From Candidatus Alloenteromonas pullicola (GTDB taxonomy: Bacteria > Bacillota_I > Bacilli_A > RFN20 > CAG-826): a stretch of 44,818 nt of DNA. The notes beneath the pieces were generated by a model, which saw only the letters and a list, made by a program, of their open reading frames with translations, had not been told where the DNA came from and did not search any database. The DNA lies in the NCBI GenBank assembly GCA_018714785.1, contig DVMV01000008.1, forward strand, positions 1-44,818, given 5' to 3'. Every line of letters starts with the position of its first letter. Position 1 is the first letter of the stretch. Below, piece after piece: positions 27,664-37,235 of this stretch. A program made the translations under genes and the position numbers.

Positions 27664-28820
27664 GGAACGTCTGCCTGCTGGGCGCTTCCGGATCGATTGG
27701 GACGCAGAGCCTCGACATAATTAGGCAAAACCCGGACCGATTCTGCCTTAAAGCCGTGTCGGTGGGGCGCAATATCAAGCGTCTTGAGGAGATTTTGCGC
27801 GATTTTCCGTCCATCGAACACGCCTATGCCATTTCCGAAGACGATATCGCGTCTTTGCGCGGTTTGTTCCCGAACGTCAGTTTCCTCTCTGGCGAGGAAG
27901 CCCTCAAGGAAATGGCCGAGCTAGATTGCTGCGACATGGTCGTCAACGCCTTGGTCGGATTCGCCGGCGTGGCGCCGACTTTGGCTTCGCTTGGCAGCGG
28001 CAAGATACTATGCCTAGCCAACAAGGAATCCCTGGTGGTCGCCGGGGGGCTGGTCAACGGATTGCTAGAAGCGGGGAAAGGGAGGCTATACCCGATAGAC
28101 TCCGAGCACGTGGCAATAGCCAAGCTGCTCCGCTACGCCGGGAAGGACAACGTCGACAAGGTTCTCATCACCGCCTCCGGCGGCCCGTTCAGGAATCTAA
28201 GCCGGGAGCAGCTTAAGGGCATCACCCCGGAAAGGGCGCTCGACCACCCGACCTGGCACATGGGCAAGAAGATAACCATCGACTCCGCCACCATGATGAA
28301 CAAGGGATTCGAGGTGATCGAGGCTTGCTATTTGTTCGGCCTCTCGCCCGACGATATTGAGATAGTCATAAACCCCGAGAGCCACGTGCATTCGCTTGTT
28401 AAGCTAAAGGACGGGTCGTATCTGGCTGACGTCTCCTCGCCCGACATGCATTCGCCGATCGCCTATGCCCTGTTCGAGTCCGATTATCCATTCGATCCCA
28501 TGAAATCGGACAGCCTCGATGGTTATGCGCCTTACCACCTGCTGCCATTCGACCCGGATAGGTTCCCCTCGGTCGGGCTGGCGCTAAGCTGCTATCGAAG
28601 GGGCGGCAACATGGGGGCGGCCCTAAACGGAGCCAACGAGGCGGCGGTATACGCCTTCCTCGACCGGCAACTTCCTTTCTTGCAAATAGAGGAAGCCGTA
28701 AGCTATGCTTGTAGTCGCGTTGATTACGTCAAAGACGTAGACTACGAGGCGCTGAAGCTCACCGACCATAAGGCGCGGGAGGACGTTAGGCGGTTCGTGT
28801 CCGCAAACGAGAAAAGATAA
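27660..28820 (+). CDS. dxr: 1-deoxy-D-xylulose 5-phosphate reductoisomerase
   Basis: LLGASGSIGTQSLDII; LANKESLVVAGG; DSEHVAI; DHPTWHMGKKITIDSATMMNKGFEVIEA. Confidence 0.96.
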   Translation: MRNVCLLGASGSIGTQSLDIIRQNPDRFCLKAVSVGRNIKRLEEILRDFPSIEHAYAISEDDIASLRGLFPNVSFLSGEEALKEMAELDCCDMVVNALVGFAGVAPTLASLGSGKILCLANKESLVVAGGLVNGLLEAGKGRLYPIDSEHVAIAKLLRYAGKDNVDKVLITASGGPFRNLSREQLKGITPERALDHPTWHMGKKITIDSATMMNKGFEVIEACYLFGLSPDDIEIVINPESHVHSLVKLKDGSYLADVSSPDMHSPIAYALFESDYPFDPMKSDSLDGYAPYHLLPFDPDRFPSVGLALSCYRRGGNMGAALNGANEAAVYAFLDRQLPFLQIEEAVSYACSRVDYVKDVDYEALKLTDHKAREDVRRFVSANEKR

Positions 28821-30173
28821 ATGGATATATTGCTCGCAATAATAGAGATAGTGCTCATATTGGGCGTTCTGATCTCGATACACGAGGCCGGCCACCTCTC
28901 GATGGCCAAGGCATTCCACGTCTACTGCTTCGAGTACTCGATCGGCTTTGGGCCGGCCATAATCCATAAGAAGCGGAAAAAGGGCGAGACATATTTCAGC
29001 CTGCGCGCCATCCCCCTCGGCGGATACGTCTCGATGTATGGCGAGGACGGCGAGGCCCCCGAGGGCTACGATGCCCCCGATCCATCCCGGAGCCTCAACG
29101 CCATCGCCAAATGGAAGAAATGCATCGTCTTGGTCGCCGGCGTCACCTTGAACTTCGTGCTGGGCCTCGTCTTGATCTTCGTCTCCGACGTCGCCTTCCC
29201 GCAGTACTATTCGGCCTACTCGAGCCCCTACAATGAGACCAGCCAGCGGACCGTCCTCTACACCCCGGCCATCTATAGCGAGGAAGTCGCATCCTACATC
29301 GAGGAGAATGCCCTCGAGGGATATGAGCCAAAGGATTATTGCGTCGAGCTGCCGGCCAACCTCAACAACACCTACATCATGCTTTCCGACAACGTGACGA
29401 TGTCGACCACCTCGTCGATCTTCGTCGCGCTTTATTCCCCCTCGACGTTGCTCGATTCGCATAATCTCGCCGATTCGGTGGTCTTCTACCCATCGACCGA
29501 GGAAGGCGTAACCGAGGAGATGAAGGAGATGGGCATCTACCGCCTCCCGGACCAAAAGGCCATCAATAGCGGCGATTCCTTCGACGTCGCCGCCTCCCCC
29601 GAGGGCACCACGGCCACCTTCACCATCAGCCTGCTGCCAATCGGCCAGCAGATGACGATGGAGCAAAGCAAGCAGAATGCGATCTCGCTCCCGGTCACCT
29701 TGACCGCCACCAAGCAGGGCGATTTGGTGAGCTGGGCCGACTACGGCGTCGAGTTCCAGGTCATCAAGCAGTGGCTTGGCTGGAGCGGGGCTTGGCGGAA
29801 ATGGGCGGGCGACGTGCCGACCGCCTGCGGGGCCATCGTCAAGGGCTTCGCCTCGCTATTCACCGCCGACGGCTTCAACAACCTCTCGGGCATCGTCGGC
29901 ATGACCGCTGCCCTCCCGGCCTTGCAGGCCAGCGGCGGGGCGGCGAGGATCTTCTACTTCGCCGGATTGCTCTCGATCAACCTCGCCTTCTTCAACCTGC
30001 TTCCGTTCCCGGGGCTTGACGGGTGGGCGCTATTGGTCACCATCATCGAGGGCATCACCAGGAAAAGGGTCCCGGCCAAAGCCCAGAGCATCATGTCGGT
30101 CATCGGGATGGTATTATTATTCGGCTTGATGATCGCGGTCACGGTCAAAGACATCATTCAGCTAATCATCTAA
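28821..30173 (+). CDS. rseP: Site-2 protease family zinc metalloprotease (RseP/RasP position) with divergent central domain
   Basis: ISIHEAGHL active site; FNLLPFPGLDGW second motif; between dxr and polC. Confidence 0.9.
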   Translation: MDILLAIIEIVLILGVLISIHEAGHLSMAKAFHVYCFEYSIGFGPAIIHKKRKKGETYFSLRAIPLGGYVSMYGEDGEAPEGYDAPDPSRSLNAIAKWKKCIVLVAGVTLNFVLGLVLIFVSDVAFPQYYSAYSSPYNETSQRTVLYTPAIYSEEVASYIEENALEGYEPKDYCVELPANLNNTYIMLSDNVTMSTTSSIFVALYSPSTLLDSHNLADSVVFYPSTEEGVTEEMKEMGIYRLPDQKAINSGDSFDVAASPEGTTATFTISLLPIGQQMTMEQSKQNAISLPVTLTATKQGDLVSWADYGVEFQVIKQWLGWSGAWRKWAGDVPTACGAIVKGFASLFTADGFNNLSGIVGMTAALPALQASGGAARIFYFAGLLSINLAFFNLLPFPGLDGWALLVTIIEGITRKRVPAKAQSIMSVIGMVLLFGLMIAVTVKDIIQLII

Positions 30174-30185
30174 GGAGGCGGGTTT

Positions 30186-33100
30186 ATGCAAAATAGGATG
30201 AAGCGCTTCCTGGATTCCATCGGCATCGAGGACTTCGAATCCTTCGATATGGATTTCGTGTTCATTGCCAAGGATCCATCCAACGCTGAGCAGATAAACA
30301 TGGCGATATGCAAGAAGACGCCATGGGACTATGGGCAGTTTTCCCGCTTCTTCCTTGGGCTGCAGAACGTCCATTACCGCTACACCATACGCTTCTCCTA
30401 CGACCAGCAGCCGACCACAAAGGACTGCAAGGACCTGCTTGAGCCGTGGGGCACCGACCAGTACTTCGGCTCCCGCCCGTTCAACGTCGTCGACGGGGAC
30501 GGGCTGACAATCGACTTCCCCTCCCTCGAATTCAACGAGGGTGAGGGCTTCAAGAAGGACATCGAGAGCTTCCTCAGGTTCCTCAATTACGATTTCAAAC
30601 CGTCCTATACCTACTCCTATGCTGTCCAGAAGAAGGAAAGGGAGGAAGCGAGGATGAGGGCCGAGCAGCAGATGCTATCCGCCAGCCGTGAGGAATACCT
30701 ATCCGCCAAGCGGTGGCAGAAGGGGAACTACAAGAAGGTCGATCGGATCGACGAGCTTTTCGCCATGGGCCCGTGCAACGTCGAGGTCGTCGGCGAGGCA
30801 TATGGCAACATCGACGTCAGGACCTCGAAGAAGGGGCGCCTTTGGGCGAGCTTCGGAATCGGAGACGACTATGGGGCGATCAACGTCCGGGCCTTCGAGG
30901 GCCAGGGGATAAAGGACGAGGACATCAACGCCCTCAACGCCAAATGCAATAAGGGCAAGAACACCTTCATGGTGAGGGTTTTCGGCGCCTTGCAGGAGGA
31001 TAGCCGCGACAACCTGCCATCCATCACCGCCCACAAGATAGAGTTCGACGTCAGCAAGCCGATGCGGGAGGACCCATATCCCCGCAAGCGGGTTGAGCTG
31101 CACCTGCACACCAACATGTCGATGATGGACGCTCTCCCCCCGATGGAGGATTACTGCGCGCTAGCCAAGCACATGGGCATGGAGGCGATAGGGCTTACCG
31201 ACCATGGAGTCGTCCAGGCCTTCCCGGCCGCCCAAAGGGCCGCCAAGCAATATGGGCTGAAGATAGTCTACGGCTGCGAGCTGTACATGTTCGACAAGCA
31301 CCAGACCTACGTGCTAAACCCCGCAAAAACCCCGCTTAAGGGAGCTAAGTACTGCGTGTTCGATACCGAGACCACCGGCCTATCGACCCGGTATGACCGC
31401 ATAATCGAGTTCGCCGGCGTCATCGTGCAGGATGGGCAGATAATCGACCGCTTCTCCCAATACGTCAACCCGGGCATGAAGATCCCGGAGGCCGCGAGCC
31501 GGGTCAACCACATAACCGACGAGATGGTCGCCGACAAGCCGAGGCTAGAGGACGTTATGCCCCGGATTCTGGAATTCATGGGGGACAGCATCCTAGTCGC
31601 CCACAACGCCACCTTCGACATCGGCTTCATCAACGCCGCGCTGAAGCGGATGGGGCTGCCCGACATCGCCAACCCGGTGGTCGACACCTTGCCTTTGTCC
31701 CATTACCTCTTCCCGGAATCCAGCCGCCACACCGAGGGGGCGATGCTGCGCAACCTGGGGCTGAGCACCTATGACGAGTCCGACGCCCACGAGGCGCTTT
31801 ACGACGCCGAGCAGCTTAGCCACGGCTGGCTTGAGATAGTCAACCACTTCGAGAAGGAGAAGCCCGGCATAACCCACGAGGACCTCAAGGACCTGATGGT
31901 CGAGATCACCGACGAGAACGATCCGGACAAGGACCACTACCAGGCGGTGTGGAAGAAATACAACGCCTTCTGCTCCCACCTCCGCGAATACCACTGCGAC
32001 GTCTGGGTGAAGAACGAGCAGGGGCTTTCCGACCTCTACCGCATCGTCACGGAAGGCCACACGACCTATTTCTCGAAGGTCCCGAAGACCCCGAGGGAGC
32101 TCATCGAGAAGTACCGCAGCAATTTCATAGTCGGCTCGGCCTGCTTCAACTCCGAGATCTTCGAGATCGCCAGGAACCGCACCCGGGAGGAGCTGGTCAA
32201 GGCGATGGAGTTCTACGACTACATCGAGATCCAGCCGATAGAGAACTACTCCTACCTCGTCGACATGGGCCGCGTCGACGGGCGGGCGAGGCTAATCGAG
32301 ATACTCAAGGACATCATCGAGGCCGCTTCCATCGCCGGGAAGAAGATCATCGCCACCGGCGACTGCCATTACCTCAACCCCGACGACAAGATACTCCGCG
32401 ACATCTACATCTCGACCCTGGTCCCCTCGATCGGGCGCCATCCGCTTAACCCCGGCGCGCGGGCCAACCTGAGCTTCGAGAACCCCGACCAGCATTTCCG
32501 CTCGACCCAGGAGATGGTCGATTCCTTCTCCGCTTGGCTCGACGACAAGGACTTCATCGAGCAGATAGTCATCGACAACCCCAAGGAGATCGCCGATTCG
32601 GTCGATGTCCTAGAGCCGGTCAAGGACGACCTGTTCAAGCCCGATGCCAACCTGCCGCATTCCTCCACCACGCTGCGGGAGCTTTGCGAATCCAACTTCG
32701 ACGCCCGCTACCGCGGCAACCCCGACCCCGAGGTGCAGAAGCGCATCGAGGAGGTCCACCAGAGACTCGAGAAGGAGCTCAACGGTATCATCGACCACGG
32801 CTATGCCGTCACCTACATCATCGCCCACCACCTGGTGAAGATGGCCCACGACGAGCCCGAGCACTACATCGTCGGGTCCCGCGGCTCGGTCGGGTCGAGC
32901 TTCGTGGCCACCATGGCCGACATCACCGAGGTCAACCCTCTCCCGCCGCATTACCTCTGCCCGCACTGCCATTACTTCGAGTGGGGCGACAAAGACAAAT
33001 ACCTGTCCGGCTTCGACCTACCCGACAAGGAATGCCCGATGTGCCACCACAAGATGGTCGGCAACGGGCAGAACATCCCCTTCGAGACCTTCCTGGGCTT

Positions 33101-34577
33101 CGCGGCCGACAAGGTGCCGGACATCGACCTCAACTTCGAGGATGAGAGCCAGCACAAGGCCCACAACTACACGAAGATATTGCTCGGCGAGCACAACGTC
33201 TACCGCTGCGGCACCATCGAAACGGTCGCCGAGAAGACGGCGTACGGCTTTGCCATGAAGTTCTTCGAGAGCAAGGGGAAGAACACCTCCGACCCGCTTT
33301 TCAAGAACTACGTGGCCTACATCGCCTCGCGCTGCCAGGGCGTCAAGAAGACGACCGGCCAGCACCCCGGCGGCATCATCGTCGTCCCCGCCGACCACTC
33401 GCTTTTCGACTTCACCGCCGTCCAGCACCCGGCCAACGACCTTAGCTCGGACTGGCTCACCACCCACTACGACTTCCACTCGATGCACGATGAGCTGCTG
33501 AAGCTCGACATCCTCGGCCACGTCGACCCGATGGCCATGCGCTATTACCGCGATTACACCGGGATACCAATCGAGTCGATACCGATGAACGACCCGAAGG
33601 TGCTTTCGCTGTTCACCTCGGCCAAGGAACTGAATATGAGCGGCAACTTCCTCGGGGTCAAAACCGGCGCCAGCGCCCTCCCCGAATTCGGCACTGACCT
33701 GGCCCAGCGAATGCTTTTGACGGCCCAGCCGAAATGCTTCAACGACCTGCTCATCATCTCAGGCCTGGCCCATGGCACCAACGTCTGGAGCGGCAACGCC
33801 GAGGACCTCATCACCTCCGGCACGACCGACCTGCACGGCGTCATCGGGTGCCGCGACGATATCATGACCTACCTCATCTCCAAGGGAATCGAGCCCCAGA
33901 TGGCCTTCAAGATCATGGAATCCGTCCGAAAGGGGCGCGGCCTGAGCCAGGAGTTCGAATCCGCAATGGTCGCCCATAAGGTGCCGGCCTTCTACATCGA
34001 GTCCTGCAAGAAGATCAAATACCTCTTCCCGAGGGGGCACGCGACCGCCTACGTCATGATGGCCGTCCGCGTGGCCTACTTCAAACTCTACCATCCGCTG
34101 GAGTTCTACGCGGTTTTCTTCTCCGTCCGGTGCGACAACTACGACATCAAGTCGATGGTTGCCGGATATGAGGCGGTGAAGGCCAAGATAACCGAATTGC
34201 AGAACAGGCAATACGATAGATCCAATCCTCTGTCCGACCCGGAGCAGGAGACCTTGGCGACGCTTAAGATCGCCATCGAGATGCTCCAGCGCGGCTACAC
34301 CTTCTCCAACATCGACCTATACCGGAGCGATGCGAAGATGTTCTTGGTCGACAATGATAAGAAGCAGCTCATCCCGCCTTTCTCCTGCGTGCCTAGATTG
34401 GGATTGGCGGCCGCTAAGACCATCGTCGAGGCGCGGAAGGAGGGCAAGTTCCTCTCCAAGGAGGACCTGCTCAGCCGCACCAAGCTATCGAGCACCAACG
34501 TCTCGGACCTGTCCGACCTCGGCGTTTTGGACGGCATGAGCGAGCGGAATCAGATGTCTATATTTGATTTCATTTGA
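30186..34577 (+). CDS. polC: DNA polymerase III alpha subunit, PolC type
   Basis: OB fold, PHP (ELHLHTNMSMMDALPP), embedded DEDD exonuclease (FDTETTGLS), zinc site CPHC...CPMCHHKM; 1463 aa; SD aaggagg. Confidence 0.97.
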   Translation: MQNRMKRFLDSIGIEDFESFDMDFVFIAKDPSNAEQINMAICKKTPWDYGQFSRFFLGLQNVHYRYTIRFSYDQQPTTKDCKDLLEPWGTDQYFGSRPFNVVDGDGLTIDFPSLEFNEGEGFKKDIESFLRFLNYDFKPSYTYSYAVQKKEREEARMRAEQQMLSASREEYLSAKRWQKGNYKKVDRIDELFAMGPCNVEVVGEAYGNIDVRTSKKGRLWASFGIGDDYGAINVRAFEGQGIKDEDINALNAKCNKGKNTFMVRVFGALQEDSRDNLPSITAHKIEFDVSKPMREDPYPRKRVELHLHTNMSMMDALPPMEDYCALAKHMGMEAIGLTDHGVVQAFPAAQRAAKQYGLKIVYGCELYMFDKHQTYVLNPAKTPLKGAKYCVFDTETTGLSTRYDRIIEFAGVIVQDGQIIDRFSQYVNPGMKIPEAASRVNHITDEMVADKPRLEDVMPRILEFMGDSILVAHNATFDIGFINAALKRMGLPDIANPVVDTLPLSHYLFPESSRHTEGAMLRNLGLSTYDESDAHEALYDAEQLSHGWLEIVNHFEKEKPGITHEDLKDLMVEITDENDPDKDHYQAVWKKYNAFCSHLREYHCDVWVKNEQGLSDLYRIVTEGHTTYFSKVPKTPRELIEKYRSNFIVGSACFNSEIFEIARNRTREELVKAMEFYDYIEIQPIENYSYLVDMGRVDGRARLIEILKDIIEAASIAGKKIIATGDCHYLNPDDKILRDIYISTLVPSIGRHPLNPGARANLSFENPDQHFRSTQEMVDSFSAWLDDKDFIEQIVIDNPKEIADSVDVLEPVKDDLFKPDANLPHSSTTLRELCESNFDARYRGNPDPEVQKRIEEVHQRLEKELNGIIDHGYAVTYIIAHHLVKMAHDEPEHYIVGSRGSVGSSFVATMADITEVNPLPPHYLCPHCHYFEWGDKDKYLSGFDLPDKECPMCHHKMVGNGQNIPFETFLGFAADKVPDIDLNFEDESQHKAHNYTKILLGEHNVYRCGTIETVAEKTAYGFAMKFFESKGKNTSDPLFKNYVAYIASRCQGVKKTTGQHPGGIIVVPADHSLFDFTAVQHPANDLSSDWLTTHYDFHSMHDELLKLDILGHVDPMAMRYYRDYTGIPIESIPMNDPKVLSLFTSAKELNMSGNFLGVKTGASALPEFGTDLAQRMLLTAQPKCFNDLLIISGLAHGTNVWSGNAEDLITSGTTDLHGVIGCRDDIMTYLISKGIEPQMAFKIMESVRKGRGLSQEFESAMVAHKVPAFYIESCKKIKYLFPRGHATAYVMMAVRVAYFKLYHPLEFYAVFFSVRCDNYDIKSMVAGYEAVKAKITELQNRQYDRSNPLSDPEQETLATLKIAIEMLQRGYTFSNIDLYRSDAKMFLVDNDKKQLIPPFSCVPRLGLAAAKTIVEARKEGKFLSKEDLLSRTKLSSTNVSDLSDLGVLDGMSERNQMSIFDFI

Positions 34578-34592
34578 CTCCGATGGTATATT
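34564..34592 (+). promoter_or_regulatory. Promoter for tRNA-Pro, overlapping the polC stop region
   Basis: TTGATT - 17 bp - TATATT; predicted +1 34599. Confidence 0.6.
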
Positions 34593-34613
34593 TCACTTCG
34601 CGCGTAAGCGCAT

Positions 34614-34690
34614 CGGGACGTAGCACAGCTTGGTAGTGCGCCTGGTTCGGGACCAGGAGGTCGCGGGTTCGAACCCCGCCGTTCCGACCA
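34614..34690 (+). tRNA. tRNA-Pro (anticodon CGG), CCA encoded
   Basis: Cloverleaf: acceptor CGGGACG/CGTTCCG, anticodon arm CCTGG-TTCGGGA-CCAGG, T arm GGGTTCGAACCCC. Confidence 0.95.
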
Positions 34691-34701
34691 TCGTGAAGAA
34701 T

Positions 34702-34731
34702 CCTATAATGGCAAAACATTATAGGTTTTTT
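34702..34731 (+). terminator. Rho-independent terminator after tRNA-Pro
   Basis: CCTATAATG-gcaaaa-CATTATAGG-TTTTTT. Confidence 0.9.
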
Positions 34732-34836
34732 GCTTTCTTTGCGCGGATGGCCCATAGACAACTGTTTTAAAGAACCTCCACTAATGTATAATTGACGTTA
34801 GCCAAGACTTTTTGGCTATGCAAAGGAGCATCGAAA

Positions 34837-35889
34837 ATGGCTTTCTATGAGTTAATAAAATACGATGGCACCGGCATAGATTGGCTTTTGGCCAAACATC
34901 CGGTTGACGAGTTCAACAACAAGAGCCGCCTCATCGTATCCCCTGGGCAGATCGCGATAATCGTCCATTCTGGGAAGATCGAGAAGATCTGCGAGGAAGG
35001 AAGCTTCAGGATCAATTCCGAATTGCTTCCGATACTGAAGTCCTTCACCAAGGCCTTCTACGGCGGCAAGAACCCCTATCCAATCGAGATATACTTCGTC
35101 AACAAGCGTTTGAAGCTGGACCTGCTTTGGGGCACCAGCGACCCGATTAAGCTCATCGACCCGAAATATTCCATTCAGATCAATGTCAGGGCCAGGGGGC
35201 AGATGGGGATAAGGCTCAGCAACTACCAGTATTTCCTGCAGACCTTGGTCGGGACCCTGATGAAGGGATCGGTGGTGGATTTCGCCGCCATCCAGAGCTT
35301 CTTCCGCGGGAAGGTCAACCAGATCGTCAAGAAGGAGCTGTCCGCCTTCATACTCGGGAACAAGGTTACCTATTTCGAAATCGACTTGCATCTCGACGAC
35401 ATCTCCAAGCGGATCGGCGACCAGATAAAGGAAGAGCTCGCCGGATATGGCTTCGATATGCTCTCGCTGTCGATCGAATCCATAAATGTGCCCGACGCCG
35501 AACTCAATAAGCTCAACGAGATTCTGCACAAGAAGGCCGAATACGATCAGCTCGGCGACAAGGTCTATCGGACCGCCAGGGGATACGACGTCCTCGAGGC
35601 TGGGGCTGAGAACAACGCCGCCGCGGCCACCATCATGGGAGTGGGGCTAGGGAACAACATCGCCGGGTCCACCGGATCGATCATCCCCGCCTCCGAACCG
35701 GAGAATAAGGCTAAGCCGGCCGGGAAGCACTGCCCCAACTGCGGGGCTGCGGTCGCTTCGGGGGCGAAGTTCTGCCCCGAATGCGGCGCCAAGCTATCCG
35801 CCACCTGCCCCAAATGCGGGCACGAGATCTCGCCCAACGCCAAATTCTGCCCCAACTGCGGGGAGAGCCTGAAGAAGGAGGGAGAATGA
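34837..35889 (+). CDS. SPFH-domain / virion-core-like (YdjI-type) protein with C-terminal double zinc ribbons
   Basis: N-terminal SPFH-like region; CPNCGAAVASGAKFCPECGAKL and CPKCGHEISPNAKFCPNCGESL. Confidence 0.82.
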   Translation: MAFYELIKYDGTGIDWLLAKHPVDEFNNKSRLIVSPGQIAIIVHSGKIEKICEEGSFRINSELLPILKSFTKAFYGGKNPYPIEIYFVNKRLKLDLLWGTSDPIKLIDPKYSIQINVRARGQMGIRLSNYQYFLQTLVGTLMKGSVVDFAAIQSFFRGKVNQIVKKELSAFILGNKVTYFEIDLHLDDISKRIGDQIKEELAGYGFDMLSLSIESINVPDAELNKLNEILHKKAEYDQLGDKVYRTARGYDVLEAGAENNAAAATIMGVGLGNNIAGSTGSIIPASEPENKAKPAGKHCPNCGAAVASGAKFCPECGAKLSATCPKCGHEISPNAKFCPNCGESLKKEGE

Positions 35890-35890
35890 C

Positions 35891-36343
35891 ATGAAACTCC
35901 GCATCGCCTATCTAGTTTTCGCCATCGGGGTCGCCGGGCTAGTCATCGGCTTGCCGTTTAGCTTCGACAACTCGCTTTTCACCGACTCGATGCTCGGATA
36001 TTACATCGCCTCCAAGGTGGTGTTCTTCCTGACCCTGATCGCCGCGGTCACCTATTCGCTCGTGTCCAAAGCCCCGACTGGGTCCAGCAGCTGGCTGACC
36101 GGCATCGCCTTTGTCTTCCAGCTGGTGCCGCTAGGCCTCCGCTACCTGCTGCTTACCGGCTACGGAGCCGCCGGAACTTGGTGCATCGTGATAATGGTTT
36201 TGTGCGTCTTGGCCTTCGTCGGGTTGGCCCTTGGGCTGTCGTGGCAGGACGGCAAGATGGTCAAAAACGACGAGGATAGCGCCGGCAAGACCATCCCGGT
36301 TGAGCCGGAGAAGGTTAGCCTGAAGGAGGAAGAAAAGAAATGA
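35891..36343 (+). CDS. Small multi-TM membrane protein
   Basis: Four hydrophobic segments; intact; overlaps downstream ORF start (ATGA). Confidence 0.75.
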   Translation: MKLRIAYLVFAIGVAGLVIGLPFSFDNSLFTDSMLGYYIASKVVFFLTLIAAVTYSLVSKAPTGSSSWLTGIAFVFQLVPLGLRYLLLTGYGAAGTWCIVIMVLCVLAFVGLALGLSWQDGKMVKNDEDSAGKTIPVEPEKVSLKEEEKK

Positions 36344-36606
36344 GCAAGGAATGCCCGAACTGCGGATACGCTTTCTCCGCTTCCGATGCCAAGTGCCCAT
36401 ATTGCGGCACCGCGAACCCCGATTACGTCCCGACCGCGAAGCCGGTCGCGGCTAGACCGGCCTCGCCGACCCAAAACTACGTCTCCAACGCCGGGTCCAA
36501 CCAGACCCCGGCCAAGAAGAAAGAACCCAATTGGATTATCTTCATCATCCTGCTGATAATCTGCTGGCCGATTGCCATCGTCTACCTTTTGGTGAAGATA
36601 GCCTAA
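36340..36606 (+). CDS. Zinc-ribbon protein with single C-terminal TM helix
   Basis: CPNCGYAFSASDAKCPYCG; C-terminal WIIFIILLIICWPIAIVYLLVKIA. Confidence 0.78.
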   Translation: MSKECPNCGYAFSASDAKCPYCGTANPDYVPTAKPVAARPASPTQNYVSNAGSNQTPAKKKEPNWIIFIILLIICWPIAIVYLLVKIA

Positions 36607-36650
36607 TTTCCTATCGCTTTGTCCGCACTTGGTGATAAAATCACCGTGCT

Positions 36651-36726
36651 GTCGCTGTAGCTCAGTGGATAGAGCGACCGCCTCCTAAGCGGTAGGCCGG
36701 AGGTTCGAATCCTCTCAGCGACGCCA
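36651..36726 (+). tRNA. tRNA-Arg (anticodon CCT), CCA encoded
   Basis: Acceptor GTCGCTG/CAGCGAC; anticodon arm ACCGC-CTCCTAA-GCGGT. Confidence 0.95.
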
Positions 36727-36798
36727 TCGCAAAATCGCCCCCGGCTTCATTCCGTGGGCTTTTTCTTTGCTTTCAAAGGGGAATTACGCGGTATTCTC

Positions 36799-36825
36799 GA
36801 AAAATAAAACCGGCTTTTGCCGGTT
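36799..36825 (-). terminator. Rho-independent terminator for the minus-strand PII-like gene
   Basis: Minus strand AACCGGC-aaaa-GCCGGTT-TTATTTTT. Confidence 0.75.
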
Positions 36826-36827
36826 GT

Positions 36828-37160
36828 TTATAGCGATCCTTCGTTATCGGTGGACTGCAGGACGAACATCCCGCCTTTGATGCTCTTGAAGGAATTGGTC
36901 GCCTCGCGGATCATCTTCTTCAGGTCGTCGAGCTTGTCGTCGTCGATGGTGATGAACAAGGTTAGGTTGCCGCTTGGCAGGTCGTCGACCATGGCCGCCA
37001 AGGGAATGGCACCCGACACGTCGTCGTCGAATTTCGGGAGGATGTGGTGGAGGCCACTGGTCGGAATGACCGTTCCGTTGTAGCCTTTTTCCGATAGCCG
37101 GCGAAGCAATTCCTCGGTCGCCGGAACGTGGTCTAGTATCGCGAATAGAAGCTTCTTCAT
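36828..37160 (-). CDS. PII-like protein, possibly cyclic-di-AMP receptor-like (DarA/PstA fold)
   Basis: MKKLLFAILDHVPATEELLRRLSEKGYNGTVIPTSGLHHIL... resembles PII-superfamily start; SD aggagg upstream of internal ATG. Confidence 0.5.
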   Translation of the reverse strand: MKKLLFAILDHVPATEELLRRLSEKGYNGTVIPTSGLHHILPKFDDDVSGAIPLAAMVDDLPSGNLTLFITIDDDKLDDLKKMIREATNSFKSIKGGMFVLQSTDNEGSL

Positions 37161-37235
37161 CTTCTTTCCTCCTGCCAAAGGCTAATATATCATATACGCG
37201 CGTTTTATAGGCGCAATAAAAAGGAAGGTCAATCA

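Noticed and set aside
28623-29666. 347-aa minus-strand ORF antisense to dxr/rseP
   Set aside because: Low-complexity translation typical of antisense frames of GC-rich genes; no RBS or motif
1944-34577. Possible genetic code 4 (UGA = Trp), given reduced Mollicutes-like gene content
   Set aside because: TGA terminates several intact genes (isomerase 1944-1946, lemA, fakA, polC 34575-34577) and Trp is encoded by TGG
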